Source of the DNA: Bacteroidota bacterium | GTDB lineage: Bacteria > Bacteroidota > Ignavibacteria > Kryptoniales > JAKASW01 | DNA length: 64,000 nucleotides | Assembly: GCA_021845665.1 (NCBI GenBank) | Contig: JAJZVO010000006.1 | Location: 1 to 64,000, forward strand | Direction: 5' to 3' | In this document: positions 44,994 through 53,253 of the stretch, in pieces | How positions within the stretch are numbered: the stretch's first letter is position 1 | How the letters are laid out: each line of letters begins with the position of its first letter | Translations under genes and position numbers: made by a program | Notes under the pieces: model-generated | What the model saw: only the letters and a program-made list of their open reading frames with translations | What the model was told of the DNA's origin: nothing | Database searches by the model: none

Positions 44994-46679
44994 ATGGCAA
45001 AGATAGTAAAGAAAGTGTCTAGACCGTTAGGAGGCCTCAGGTCGCAGTCGGGTGGAAGCTCGTCGCGCGAGACATCGCCGCTGCGTCCTGTGCAGGTGCT
45101 GAAGACGCCGCCGTGTTCGGAGGGCTGTCCCAACGGAACGAGCATCAGGGAGTTCCTTACCGTTATCGGGCAGTCGGAGGACTCCGGGCGACCGTACCCT
45201 GAATCGTTCCGCAAGGCCTGGGAAATACTCACAGAGAAAAATCCCCTTCCGGCCGTGTGCGGGCGGGTCTGCCCGCATCCTTGTGAAGACGGGTGCAACA
45301 GAGGTCAGAAGGACGGCGCAATCGGCATAAACAATCTAGAGAGATTTGTCGGAGACTACGCGCTCGAGAATGGCTTTAAACTGCAACGTTTGTCGGATTC
45401 GTCATACCCTCAGAAAGTCGCTGTTATCGGCGCCGGACCGGCGGGCCTGTCGTGCGCGTACCAACTCGCGAGAAGAGGATACGGCGTGACGATCTACGAA
45501 GCCTTCAGCAAGCCGGGCGGAATGTTGAGGTATGGCATTCCCGATTACCGGCTCCCTTCGGATGTCCTTGACAAAGAGATCAGGAGGATCGAAGAGCTCG
45601 GCGTGGAGATTAAATGCAACCAGAGCGTAGGGCGCGACATACCTTACGAGGAGCTTCAGAAGAATTATGATGCGATCTTCGTCGGGATCGGCGCACACAA
45701 GGGCCGGCTCCTCGGCGTTCCGAATGAGGAAGCTGACAACGTCCTTACCGGTACCCAGTTCCTTAACAGAATCAATTCAGGCGAGCCTGTCGAAGTCGGC
45801 GATAAAGTACTCGTGGTCGGTGCTGGAGACACGGCTATCGATACGGCACGGGTCTCGCGGCGGCTCGGCGCGGATGTCACGATCGTCTATCGCAGGACAA
45901 GGGACGAAATGCCCGCGATCAAAGAAGAGATCGCCGGTGCAGAAGAGGAAGGCGTCAAGCTTGTGTTCCTTGCAGCGCCCGTAGCCTTCGAGCGAAACGG
46001 GACCAGGGTCACGAGGATGAAATGCCAGAGAATGGAGCTTGGCGAGCCCGATTCTTCCGGCAGAAGAACGCCCGTCCCGGTCCCCGATTCCTTCTTTTAC
46101 CTGGATGCCACCATGGTCATTGCCGCCATAAGTCAGCAACCGGACTTTACAGGCCTTGATGTACTTCACGACGGTAAAGAATGGATCAAAGCCGACCGGG
46201 ATGGTGCAACATTGCTTCCCAACACTTACGCGGGGGGCGATGACCTGGAATTGGGATTGGTGACGATAGCGATCTTCAACGGCAGGAGGGCCGCGGAGAC
46301 AATCCACAACAAATTCCAGAACATACAGCCTGAACCGGAACAGAAGCCCCCTGTAATCACTCATGACAAAATCATTTTGAGTTATTACGGGAGCAAGCTG
46401 AGGAACGAAGCCTTCAGGCTTTCACCGGACGAACGTTTAAAGAATATGGATGGTGAGATAACATCGACGCTTACGGAAGCGCAGGCGATCGACGAGGCAA
46501 TGAGATGCATGAGCTGCGGCTCGTGCTTCGACTGCGGGACATGCTGGAGCTATTGCCAGGACCAGGTCATAGTGAAACCGCTCACTAAACACGGCACCTA
46601 CAAGTACAAGCTCGATTTTTGTATAGGCTGTAAGAAATGCGCGGACAACTGTCCGTGCGGATATATAGAGATGAAGTAG
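44994..46679 (+). CDS. dsrL: DsrL-like NAD(P)H-dependent iron-sulfur flavoprotein
   Basis: A 561-residue protein of the glutamate-synthase small-subunit type. The N-terminal cysteine region (CSEGCPN...CGRVCPHPCEDGC) is followed by an FAD fold (VAVIGAGPAGLSCAYQLA), an NAD(P) fold (VLVVGAGDTAIDTARVSRRLG) and a C-terminal ferredoxin pair (CMSCGSCFDCGTCWSYC and CIGCKKCADNCPCG). In dsr loci DsrL links NAD(P)H to DsrAB. It is classic in sulfur oxidizers, and a distinct type occurs in some reducers and disproportionators. It is shorter than the ~650-residue oxidizer form. Phylogeny is needed to type it. Position between dsrN and dsrC supports the assignment over a general GltD. Confidence 0.87.
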   Translation: MAKIVKKVSRPLGGLRSQSGGSSSRETSPLRPVQVLKTPPCSEGCPNGTSIREFLTVIGQSEDSGRPYPESFRKAWEILTEKNPLPAVCGRVCPHPCEDGCNRGQKDGAIGINNLERFVGDYALENGFKLQRLSDSSYPQKVAVIGAGPAGLSCAYQLARRGYGVTIYEAFSKPGGMLRYGIPDYRLPSDVLDKEIRRIEELGVEIKCNQSVGRDIPYEELQKNYDAIFVGIGAHKGRLLGVPNEEADNVLTGTQFLNRINSGEPVEVGDKVLVVGAGDTAIDTARVSRRLGADVTIVYRRTRDEMPAIKEEIAGAEEEGVKLVFLAAPVAFERNGTRVTRMKCQRMELGEPDSSGRRTPVPVPDSFFYLDATMVIAAISQQPDFTGLDVLHDGKEWIKADRDGATLLPNTYAGGDDLELGLVTIAIFNGRRAAETIHNKFQNIQPEPEQKPPVITHDKIILSYYGSKLRNEAFRLSPDERLKNMDGEITSTLTEAQAIDEAMRCMSCGSCFDCGTCWSYCQDQVIVKPLTKHGTYKYKLDFCIGCKKCADNCPCGYIEMK

Positions 46680-46717
46680 GAAATCAAATAACTATCCACC
46701 ACAAACAGGACAACGCT

Positions 46718-47035
46718 ATGCCGACATTTGAATATGGAAATGTCAAGGTTGAAGTCGATGAAGACGGCTTCATGCAGAGACCGGAGGATTGGAACGAGGA
46801 TGTCGCGAAAGCACTCGCCACGACTGAAGACGTGAAGGAGATGACCGAAGCACACTGGAAGATCGTGTACTATCTTCGCGATTATTACAAGAAGTACGGC
46901 ATCGCTCCTATGATTAGAAAGGTGTGCAAAGAGACGGGCTTTTCCCTGAAAGAAATATATGACCTCTACCCGTCCGGACCTGCAAAAGGGGCCTGCAAAG
47001 TGGCGGGGCTTGCAAAGCCGACAGGGTGCGTCTAA
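46718..47035 (+). CDS. dsrC: DsrC sulfur carrier protein
   Basis: A 105-residue protein, with the start at the ATG at 46718; a longer in-frame extension into dsrL is unlikely. The C-terminal arm GACKVAGLAKPTGCV carries both functional cysteines (Cys93 and Cys104) and the KPTGCV end that defines true DsrC over TusE-like relatives. It carries the sulfur product of DsrAB as a trisulfide that DsrMKJOP is thought to reduce. A short U-tailed hairpin follows, which separates this unit from the dsrMKJOP unit. Confidence 0.97.
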   Translation: MPTFEYGNVKVEVDEDGFMQRPEDWNEDVAKALATTEDVKEMTEAHWKIVYYLRDYYKKYGIAPMIRKVCKETGFSLKEIYDLYPSGPAKGACKVAGLAKPTGCV

Positions 47036-47056
47036 CAGGAAGCCTGTTCTCTTTTT
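47034..47056 (+). terminator. Intrinsic terminator after dsrC
   Basis: AACAGG-AAG-CCTGTT (6-bp stem, 3-base loop) followed by CTCTTTTT, directly at the dsrC stop codon. Confidence 0.6.
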
Positions 47057-47187
47057 CAAATGATCGGCAGACCGTCCAAAAGACGGGGTGCGGTTCTTGA
47101 ATCCAGCGGCCGGAATACGCGGCATCCGAGTCGTCCGGCTCGCGGCGTAACCTCGAAGGTGAACTGCAGAAACGTTCTGAACCAACC

Positions 47188-47733
47188 ATGGTGTATTCTG
47201 TGAAGGCTAGTCTACAAGAAATATTGTTGCGGAAGAAAACTTCGATTGTTGATAAGTGGGTCCAGAGGTTTCTAAGCTACTACCCCTCGGAAAGCATGAA
47301 GTTCCTGTCGTCACAAAAGGACAGGTTTGCGAATCCGGTCGGCTACACCATTTCGAGCAGCGCCGGAGCGATCTTCGATGAACTTGTCGGTGACGGCGAT
47401 TTCCTCGTGACCGAATTGCTCCTGAAGGATGTGGTGAGGATCAGGGCGGTACAGGAATTCCTACCTTCGCAGGCGATAAGGTTCGTGTTCGATCTCAAGG
47501 AGATAATGCGAAGTGAAATCGAAAAGGAAGCTCGCGAAAAGGGATGGCGGGATGAATTCTCTGAGGTCGAGTCAAGGATAGACGGTCTTGCCTTGATCGC
47601 TTTCGACTCGTACATGGAGTCCAGGGAGAAACTCTTCAAGATTCGCATCGATGAGGTAAAAGCCAGATCCTTCCAAACAATAGTGGCAAGTGGAGCCGGG
47701 ATAAACAACAGGGAGAAAAGGAATGGCGACTGA
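47188..47733 (+). CDS. RsbRD N-terminal domain-like protein
   Basis: A 181-residue, mostly helical protein resembling the RsbT co-antagonist RsbRD N-terminal domain (LLRKKTSIVDKWVQRFLSYYP, FANPVGYTISSSAGAIFDEL). Similar genes often sit just upstream of dsrM in sulfate reducers, so a sensor or regulatory role linked to the DsrMKJOP complex is plausible but unproven. No clear ribosome site is seen before the ATG at 47188. It starts a second dsr transcription unit after the dsrC terminator. Confidence 0.78.
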   Translation: MVYSVKASLQEILLRKKTSIVDKWVQRFLSYYPSESMKFLSSQKDRFANPVGYTISSSAGAIFDELVGDGDFLVTELLLKDVVRIRAVQEFLPSQAIRFVFDLKEIMRSEIEKEAREKGWRDEFSEVESRIDGLALIAFDSYMESREKLFKIRIDEVKARSFQTIVASGAGINNREKRNGD

Positions 47734-47815
47734 TATCATGCAATTGAAGTCCGGCTCGCTTTTGATACGGGCAAAAGGCGACGGAACATCTTGCCGTAAA
47801 GGGAATAAGAGATGA
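47723..47815 (+). CDS. Possible 30-aa peptide between the RsbRD-like gene and dsrM
   Basis: A 30-codon frame (MATDIMQLKSGSLLIRAKG...) preceded by AAAAGGA at close spacing. It overlaps the end of the RsbRD-like gene by 11 bp and the dsrM start by ATGA. The double overlap suggests translational coupling through to dsrM. The product is unrecognised and the frame could be accidental. Confidence 0.3.
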   Translation: MATDIMQLKSGSLLIRAKGDGTSCRKGNKR

Positions 47816-48804
47816 ACGCCATCTTTTCACTCGTTGCGGTCATTGTGATAATAGCCGCCGCGTTTCTCGGAGCGAGCATTCCGCGGCTCGATTTCTTGTT
47901 CGGAGTCGTATTTCCTTACGCCGCCATTACCGTATTCCTGGCGGGCATAATCTACCGGGTCATAAAATGGTCGGCTTCGCCCGTGCCTTTTCACATCCCA
48001 ACTGTCGCAGGACAGCAGAAGTCTCTCCCGTGGATAAAGGACAGCCCGTTGGAGAGTCCCCACAATACCTGGGGCGTTATAGGAAGAATGGCTCTCGAAA
48101 TTTTGTTCTTCAGGTCGCTCTTCAGAAATACTAAGATGGAGATGAAGAGCGGACCGAAGCTGGTATACGGCAGCAGCAAATACCTTTGGCTGGGGGCGAT
48201 AGCGTTTCACTGGTCTATGCTGATTATCGTGCTGCGTCACCTGAGACTTTTCATGCAGCCGATTCCGTCGTTTGTGTTGGGACTCGACAGCCTGGACGGT
48301 TTCTTCCAGGTTGGATTGCCGGGACTCTATATAACGGATGTCCTCATTCTCATTGCGCTGTCCTATCTTATCTTGAGACGTCTCACCGTCCGGAGGATCA
48401 GGTACTTCTCTCTTGCCTCAGATTATTTTCCTCTCTTCCTCCTTTTCAGCATCGCGGGTACAGGTGTCCTTATGAGGTACTTCTACAGGATAGACCTCGT
48501 AAACGTCAAAGAGCTGGCTGTCGGATTGTTCTCGTTTCACCCAGCCGTACCGCAGGGCACCGGAGTGTTGTTTTACGTCCACCTCTTCCTGGTGTGTACG
48601 CTCCTGGCATATTTCCCGTTCAGCAAACTGATGCACATGCCGGGAATTTTTCTTTCACCGACAAGAAACCTGGCAAACAACAGCCGTATGAAGAGGCACG
48701 TCAACACGTGGAATCATCCGGTGAGAGTTCACACATACGAGGAATACGAGGATGAGTTCAGGGAGAAGATGAGAGAAGCGGGATTGCCTTTGGACAAGGA
48801 ATAG
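47812..48804 (+). CDS. dsrM: DsrM, membrane cytochrome b subunit
   Basis: A 330-residue integral membrane protein with about six helices of the NarI type (WLGAIAFHWSMLIIVLRHLR and VLFYVHLFLVCTLLAYFPFSKLMH carry histidines suited to heme b). The conserved DsrM C-terminal tail NTWNHPVRVHTYEEYEDEF is present. DsrM oxidises menaquinol and passes electrons to DsrK. AAAGGG lies 8 bases before the ATG. dsrK follows after 2 bp. Confidence 0.95.
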   Translation: MNAIFSLVAVIVIIAAAFLGASIPRLDFLFGVVFPYAAITVFLAGIIYRVIKWSASPVPFHIPTVAGQQKSLPWIKDSPLESPHNTWGVIGRMALEILFFRSLFRNTKMEMKSGPKLVYGSSKYLWLGAIAFHWSMLIIVLRHLRLFMQPIPSFVLGLDSLDGFFQVGLPGLYITDVLILIALSYLILRRLTVRRIRYFSLASDYFPLFLLFSIAGTGVLMRYFYRIDLVNVKELAVGLFSFHPAVPQGTGVLFYVHLFLVCTLLAYFPFSKLMHMPGIFLSPTRNLANNSRMKRHVNTWNHPVRVHTYEEYEDEFREKMREAGLPLDKE

Positions 48805-48806
48805 AA

Positions 48807-50426
48807 ATGGCCGGACCGAAATTAAAACCAGAAGAATTAGCCAGCAAGATCAAGTACAATCTTCCGCCGAATGGCTGGATGGATCAGCCTGTCGAATTCA
48901 GAGAGGGGACCTTCAACTACAGCGGTAATCCCAAAAATGTGGAGTACCTTCAGCTCCCCAATCCGAGAAAGTGGCAGCCGACGGATCCTGACTGGCAGCT
49001 TCCTGAGAACTGGAAGGAAATCATACTCGAAGGACTCAGGGACAGGCTGCACAGGTTCCGCTCGCTGCAGATTTTCATGGATATTTGCGTGCGATGCGGG
49101 GCTTGCGCCGACAAATGTCATTTCTTCATAGGCTCCGGCGATCCGAAAAACATGCCGGTCATGCGTGCCGAGCTGCTCAGGGCCGTGTACCGGAAGGATT
49201 TCACACTTGCAGGGAAAATATTCGGAAAATATGCGGGTGCGCGGGAGCTGACGCTCGACGTCGTGAAGGAATGGTTCTACTATTTTTACCAGTGTACCCA
49301 ATGCCGGCGCTGTTCGGTCTTTTGTCCCTACGGCATCGACACTGCTGAAATTACATTGCTGGTCCGCGAACTGCTGAGTCTCATAGGTGTCAACATCGAT
49401 TGGATTGTCACCCCCGTTGCTAACAGCTTCAGGACGGGCAACCATCTCGGCATCCAGCCTCACGGATTTAAAGACAGCATCGACTTTGCCGTCGATGAGC
49501 TTGAGTCGATTACAGGTGTGAAAGTCGAAGCGCCGATCAACAAGAAAGGCGCGGAGATACTCTTCATTACTCCATCAGCCGATTACTTCGGCAGCCCTCA
49601 CTATTACACGCTGCTCGGTTACCTCGCGCTGTTCCACGAGATAGGTCTCGATTATACCTGGAGCACTTACGCTTCGGAAGGGGGCAATTTCGGCTCATTC
49701 CTTTCGCACGATATGATGAAGAGCCTCAATGCCAAGATGTATGCCGAGGCGAGGCGGCTCGGGGTCAAATGGATACTCGGCGGCGAGTGCGGCCATATGT
49801 GGAGAGTCGTCCACCAGTATATGAACACGCTCAACGGCCCAGCCGATTTTCTGGAAGAACCTGTTTCCCCGGTGACGGGGACGAAGTTCGGGAACGCCAG
49901 GTCGACAAAGATGGTACACATCTGTGAGTTCACGGCAGACCTGATCAAGAACGGCAAGATCAAGCTCGACAAGAGCCGGAACGATAACCGGCGGGTAACA
50001 TTTCACGATTCGTGCAACCCGGCGAGGGCTTTGGGCCTGATAGAAGAACCGCGGTTCATAATCAGGAACGCATGCAACAATTTTTTCGAGATGCCTGAGA
50101 ATACAATCAAGGAGCAGACATTTTGCTGCGGAAGCGGCGCCGGGCTCGGAACCGACGAGAACCTTGAAATGAGAATGAGAGGCGGACTGCCGAGAGCCAA
50201 TGCCGTGAAGTTCGTGAAGGAGAAGCACGGCGTCAATTTCCTCGGCTGCATTTGTGCGATCGACAAGGCGACGCTTCCGCCGCTTATGGAGTACTGGGTC
50301 GGCGGCGTCGACGTCGGAGGCGTTCATGAGCTCGTCGGCAATGCGCTCATCATGAAGGGCGAAAAGGAGCGAACGACGGACCTCCGAGGAGACCCGCTTC
50401 ATATCGAAGGGAATAGGCATGTATGA
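48807..50426 (+). CDS. dsrK: DsrK, HdrD-like catalytic iron-sulfur subunit
   Basis: A 539-residue protein. Two ferredoxin motifs are present (CVRCGACADKCHFF and CTQCRRCSVFCPYG). The HdrD-type cysteine set follows (GECGHMWR, HDSCNPARA, FCCGSGAG and GCICAIDKATLPP). It is the proposed site where the DsrC trisulfide is reduced on the cytoplasmic side. The characteristic DsrK N-terminal segment (LPPNGWMDQPVEF) separates it from the paralog at 33658. It overlaps dsrJ by 8 bp. Confidence 0.96.
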   Translation: MAGPKLKPEELASKIKYNLPPNGWMDQPVEFREGTFNYSGNPKNVEYLQLPNPRKWQPTDPDWQLPENWKEIILEGLRDRLHRFRSLQIFMDICVRCGACADKCHFFIGSGDPKNMPVMRAELLRAVYRKDFTLAGKIFGKYAGARELTLDVVKEWFYYFYQCTQCRRCSVFCPYGIDTAEITLLVRELLSLIGVNIDWIVTPVANSFRTGNHLGIQPHGFKDSIDFAVDELESITGVKVEAPINKKGAEILFITPSADYFGSPHYYTLLGYLALFHEIGLDYTWSTYASEGGNFGSFLSHDMMKSLNAKMYAEARRLGVKWILGGECGHMWRVVHQYMNTLNGPADFLEEPVSPVTGTKFGNARSTKMVHICEFTADLIKNGKIKLDKSRNDNRRVTFHDSCNPARALGLIEEPRFIIRNACNNFFEMPENTIKEQTFCCGSGAGLGTDENLEMRMRGGLPRANAVKFVKEKHGVNFLGCICAIDKATLPPLMEYWVGGVDVGGVHELVGNALIMKGEKERTTDLRGDPLHIEGNRHV

Positions 50427-50913
50427 CTGTGGTAAGATAATCGCAGGACTCGTAATCTTCGTAGGATTGTTCACATCTCCGTTCTGGTACGACCTTTCCA
50501 GCAGTACCGCACTGCAAACGCCGAATCCTGTCCTCCCGACGAAGGCGGATCAGAATGAATGTGTGGCGAGTCTGGAGTTTATGCGCCGAGACCACATGGC
50601 CTTGCTGAATGAATGGAGGACGGAAGTTGTCAGGGACGGGATTACTTACTACAGGTCTGCGAACGGAAGGGAGTTCGAGATGAGATACACCAAGACATGT
50701 CTCGGCTGTCATCCTGATCCTTCGCAGTTCTGCGACCAGTGCCATAACTACATTGGAGTCAGCCTTTACTGCTGGGATTGTCATAATAAACCGGCACTGC
50801 AACGTCAAGGACCGCAGTTGGCAGAAATCTTAAGCCCTAAATCCGAAATTCTAAACAAACACCAAATGCAAAATCCAAAGCAGTTAAAACTCATGTTCAG
50901 CCATAGAAGGTAA
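50419..50913 (+). CDS. dsrJ: DsrJ, triheme cytochrome c (repeat-derived C-terminus)
   Basis: A 164-residue protein with one N-terminal membrane anchor (~8-25) and three CXXCH sites (CLGCH, CDQCH, CWDCH). The conserved segment ECVASLEFMRRDHMALLNEWR includes the cysteine known as an unusual heme ligand in DsrJ. It is the periplasmic part of DsrMKJOP. Residues after about 135 (AEILSPKSEILNKHQ...) are encoded by an inverted-repeat element and look foreign, so the functional protein probably ends near CHNKPALQRQG. It overlaps dsrK by 8 bp. Confidence 0.93.
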   Translation: MYDCGKIIAGLVIFVGLFTSPFWYDLSSSTALQTPNPVLPTKADQNECVASLEFMRRDHMALLNEWRTEVVRDGITYYRSANGREFEMRYTKTCLGCHPDPSQFCDQCHNYIGVSLYCWDCHNKPALQRQGPQLAEILSPKSEILNKHQMQNPKQLKLMFSHRR

Positions 50914-50972
50914 GTGTGACCAATGCGGTTTATGACATTAGGATTTGTTTAGAGTTTAATGTTTAGGATTTT
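50835..50972. repeat. Inverted-repeat element, copy C (in the 3' end of dsrJ)
   Basis: The left arm at 50837-50867 contains CGAAATTCTAAACAAACACC. The right arm at 50940-50972 contains AGGATTTGTTTAGAGTTTAA. The element supplies the last ~25 codons and the stop of dsrJ. Confidence 0.78.
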
Positions 50973-51030
50973 GAGCTTCCTTCGCATCGTTCAAGAAATT
51001 CAGATCAGAGTCTAAGAATCCGGAAGATGA

Positions 51031-51834
51031 ATGAGCATTAGTCGAAGAACAATCTTGAAATTAGCCGGCCTCACGGCGCTTGGGGTCACGGCTGAAAACT
51101 ATGCGAGCGCTCACGCAGGGAGCACCACGGCAAAGATACTCTCGAAGGCTGTCGGCGCAGGGAAGCGACTGACGAAGAGCAACTTGCAGCAAAAGGTACG
51201 GCTTGCGATGGTCGTTGATCTCAGGAAATGCGTCGCAGACCAGGGGTGCACGAAATGTATCGACGTCTGCAACAAGGCTCACAACATTCCCGACTTCGGC
51301 GACTCAAAGGATGCCATAAAGTGGATATGGAAAGAGCCCTACGAGAACGCTTTCGTGGACCAGGAAAACTTCTACATGCGGGATGAGTTCAGGAACAAAA
51401 TGGTCCCGGTGTTCTGCAACAACTGCGACAATCCGCCGTGCGTGGAAGTGTGTCCGACCCAGGCGACTTTCCAGCGGCCCGACGGGATCGTGATGATGGA
51501 CTGGCATCGCTGCATCGGGTGCCGCTACTGTATGGCAGCCTGTCCGTATGGCTCCCGAAGCTTCAACTGGAGGGACCCGCGTCCGTTCATCAGGGATATT
51601 AACCCGGACTACCCGACACGGATGAAAGGCGTTGTGGAGAAGTGCACGTGGTGCGACGAGAGAGTCGACCAGGGACTCCTTCCGCTTTGCGTCGAAGCCT
51701 GCCCCGAAAAGGCGATGGTCTTCGGGAACCTGAACGACCCCAACTCCGAGGTGAGGCAGTTGCTTAAAGACAATTTCTCTGTCAGGCGAAAACCGGGATT
51801 AGGCACGAGCCCCGAAGTCTATTACCTGGTATAA
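51031..51834 (+). CDS. dsrO: DsrO, periplasmic four-cluster ferredoxin
   Basis: A 267-residue protein with a twin-arginine signal (SRRTILKLAGLTALG, residues ~4-18), so it is exported folded. Four [4Fe-4S] motifs follow: CVADQGCTKCIDVC; CNNCDNPPCVEVCP; CIGCRYCMAACP; and CTWCDERV...CVEACP. It joins DsrP and DsrJ on the periplasmic face. The 10-bp spacing to dsrP supports the operon. The gap before it contains an inverted-repeat element. Confidence 0.96.
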   Translation: MSISRRTILKLAGLTALGVTAENYASAHAGSTTAKILSKAVGAGKRLTKSNLQQKVRLAMVVDLRKCVADQGCTKCIDVCNKAHNIPDFGDSKDAIKWIWKEPYENAFVDQENFYMRDEFRNKMVPVFCNNCDNPPCVEVCPTQATFQRPDGIVMMDWHRCIGCRYCMAACPYGSRSFNWRDPRPFIRDINPDYPTRMKGVVEKCTWCDERVDQGLLPLCVEACPEKAMVFGNLNDPNSEVRQLLKDNFSVRRKPGLGTSPEVYYLV

Positions 51835-51843
51835 GGTGCACAA

Positions 51844-53001
51844 ATGATAGAACACGCTTTCAGAGGGAGCAAAAAATACTGGAGCTGGCTCCTATTCCTG
51901 GCCCTGATAATCCTGGCCGGATTCTATTTCTACATGAGACAATTTAGTTATGGTCTGGGAATTACCGGCATGAGCAGGAATGTTAGCTGGGGTCTTTACA
52001 TCGCCCAGTTTACTTTCATAGTCGGCGTCGCGGCTTCCGCGGTGATGGTTGTTCTCCCTTACTACCTGCACGACTACAAGGCATTCGGGAAGATCACGAT
52101 ACTCGGCGAGTTCCTTGCCATCTCTTCTGTGATCATGTGCATGCTCTTTGTCTTTGTCGACCTCGGCCAGCCATTCCGGGTATTGAATATCTTTCTCTAT
52201 CCGACATTCCACTCATTAATGTTCTGGGACGTCGTTGCATTGACGGGTTATCTTGTTTTGAACGTGGTCATAACACGCGTGACATTGGCAGCGGAGCGCA
52301 ATTCAATTCCTCCTCCGAAGTGGATCAGGCCGATAATAATCATATCGATCCCCTGGGCAATTAGTATCCACACGGTTACTGCGTTCCTCTTTGCCGGTCT
52401 GGCCGGAAGACCCTTCTGGCTAACGGCCGTCCTCGCGCCGCGATTCCTGGCATCCGCGTTTTCCGCCGGTCCCGCGCTCCTGCTTCTCCTGTGCCTTCTT
52501 CTCAGGAGGCTGACGAACTTCGATGCGGGCGAGGAGGCGATTAAGAAACTCGGATTGATAATTACATACGCCATGTGTGTGAATGTATTCCTCATTCTCA
52601 TGGAATTCTTCACGACGTTCTACAGTCACATCCCGGAGGACGCGGCTCACATGCAGTATCTCTACTTCGGCCTCGATGGAAAGGCGCGGCTCGCGCCGTG
52701 GATGTGGACCTCGGCGATCCTTGCGATCGTCTCGCTTGCCATTCTGCTCGTCCCCCGGGCTCGCAGGAACCACAGGACACTTATCGTCGCATGCATCGCC
52801 GTGTTCCTGTCCATTTGGATAGACAAGGGGCTTGGCCTCGTGATTACGGGCTTCATCCCGTCTCCATTTGGAAAGGTGATCCAGTACTGGCCCACGCTGC
52901 CGGAGACGCTGATAGCCGCCGGCATATGGGCCATCGGCGTGTTCTTCATAACGATATTTTACAAGATGGCACTCTCAATAAGAAGTGAACTCGAGGCGTG
53001 A
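51844..53001 (+). CDS. dsrP: DsrP, NrfD-type membrane subunit
   Basis: A 385-residue protein with ten predicted helices of the NrfD family (NVSWGLYIAQFTFIVGVAAS, IPWAISIHTVTAFLFAGLA, DKGLGLVITGFIPSPFG). It interacts with menaquinone and passes electrons to or from DsrO and DsrJ. It ends the dsrMKJOP unit. Unlike the NrfD protein at 36783 it has no fused heme domain. Confidence 0.95.
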   Translation: MIEHAFRGSKKYWSWLLFLALIILAGFYFYMRQFSYGLGITGMSRNVSWGLYIAQFTFIVGVAASAVMVVLPYYLHDYKAFGKITILGEFLAISSVIMCMLFVFVDLGQPFRVLNIFLYPTFHSLMFWDVVALTGYLVLNVVITRVTLAAERNSIPPPKWIRPIIIISIPWAISIHTVTAFLFAGLAGRPFWLTAVLAPRFLASAFSAGPALLLLLCLLLRRLTNFDAGEEAIKKLGLIITYAMCVNVFLILMEFFTTFYSHIPEDAAHMQYLYFGLDGKARLAPWMWTSAILAIVSLAILLVPRARRNHRTLIVACIAVFLSIWIDKGLGLVITGFIPSPFGKVIQYWPTLPETLIAAGIWAIGVFFITIFYKMALSIRSELEA

Positions 53002-53036
53002 AATGTCCATGGTGCCCGCATCTGTCAAGACAGTCT

Positions 53037-53073
53037 TTAACCGCCAAGGACGCAAAGGGACGCCAAGGAAATT
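53037..53073 (+). repeat. AACCGCCAAGG-type repeat before the GxxExxY remnant
   Basis: TTTAACCGCCAAGGACGCAA followed by AGGGACGCCAAGGAAATT. This resembles the leader commonly found before GxxExxY genes and is related to 44870 and 53869. Confidence 0.5.
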
Positions 53074-53253
53074 ATGACAGAGGACGAACTCGGCAAGATC
53101 CTAGTGGATTGCACACTGAATATCGACAAGGCGCTCGGTCCAGGACTTCTCGAACCCGTCTACGTGTCGTGTGGTCTGAAATTAGGCATCCTCATAGACT
53201 TTAACGTGAAATTGCTTAAGAACGGTATCAAGGGAGTCGTAAACCATCTATGA
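53074..53253 (+). pseudogene. GxxExxY (PDDEXK-like) protein with internal in-frame deletion
   Basis: A 59-codon frame. It starts like a full GxxExxY protein (MTEDELGKILVDCTLNIDKA then LGPGLLEPVY) and ends like one (LGILIDFNVKLLKNGIKGVVN). The ~65-residue middle, with the acidic PDDEXK-type core, is absent. The join is in frame. The normal family length is about 125-130 residues. It is probably inactive and marks a remodelled spot between dsrP and the qmo genes. Confidence 0.75.

Noticed and set aside
44994-46679. Assignment as a glutamate synthase small subunit or NfnB-type protein
   Set aside because: No large subunit is adjacent. The extra C-terminal ferredoxin clusters and the position between dsrN and dsrC favour DsrL.
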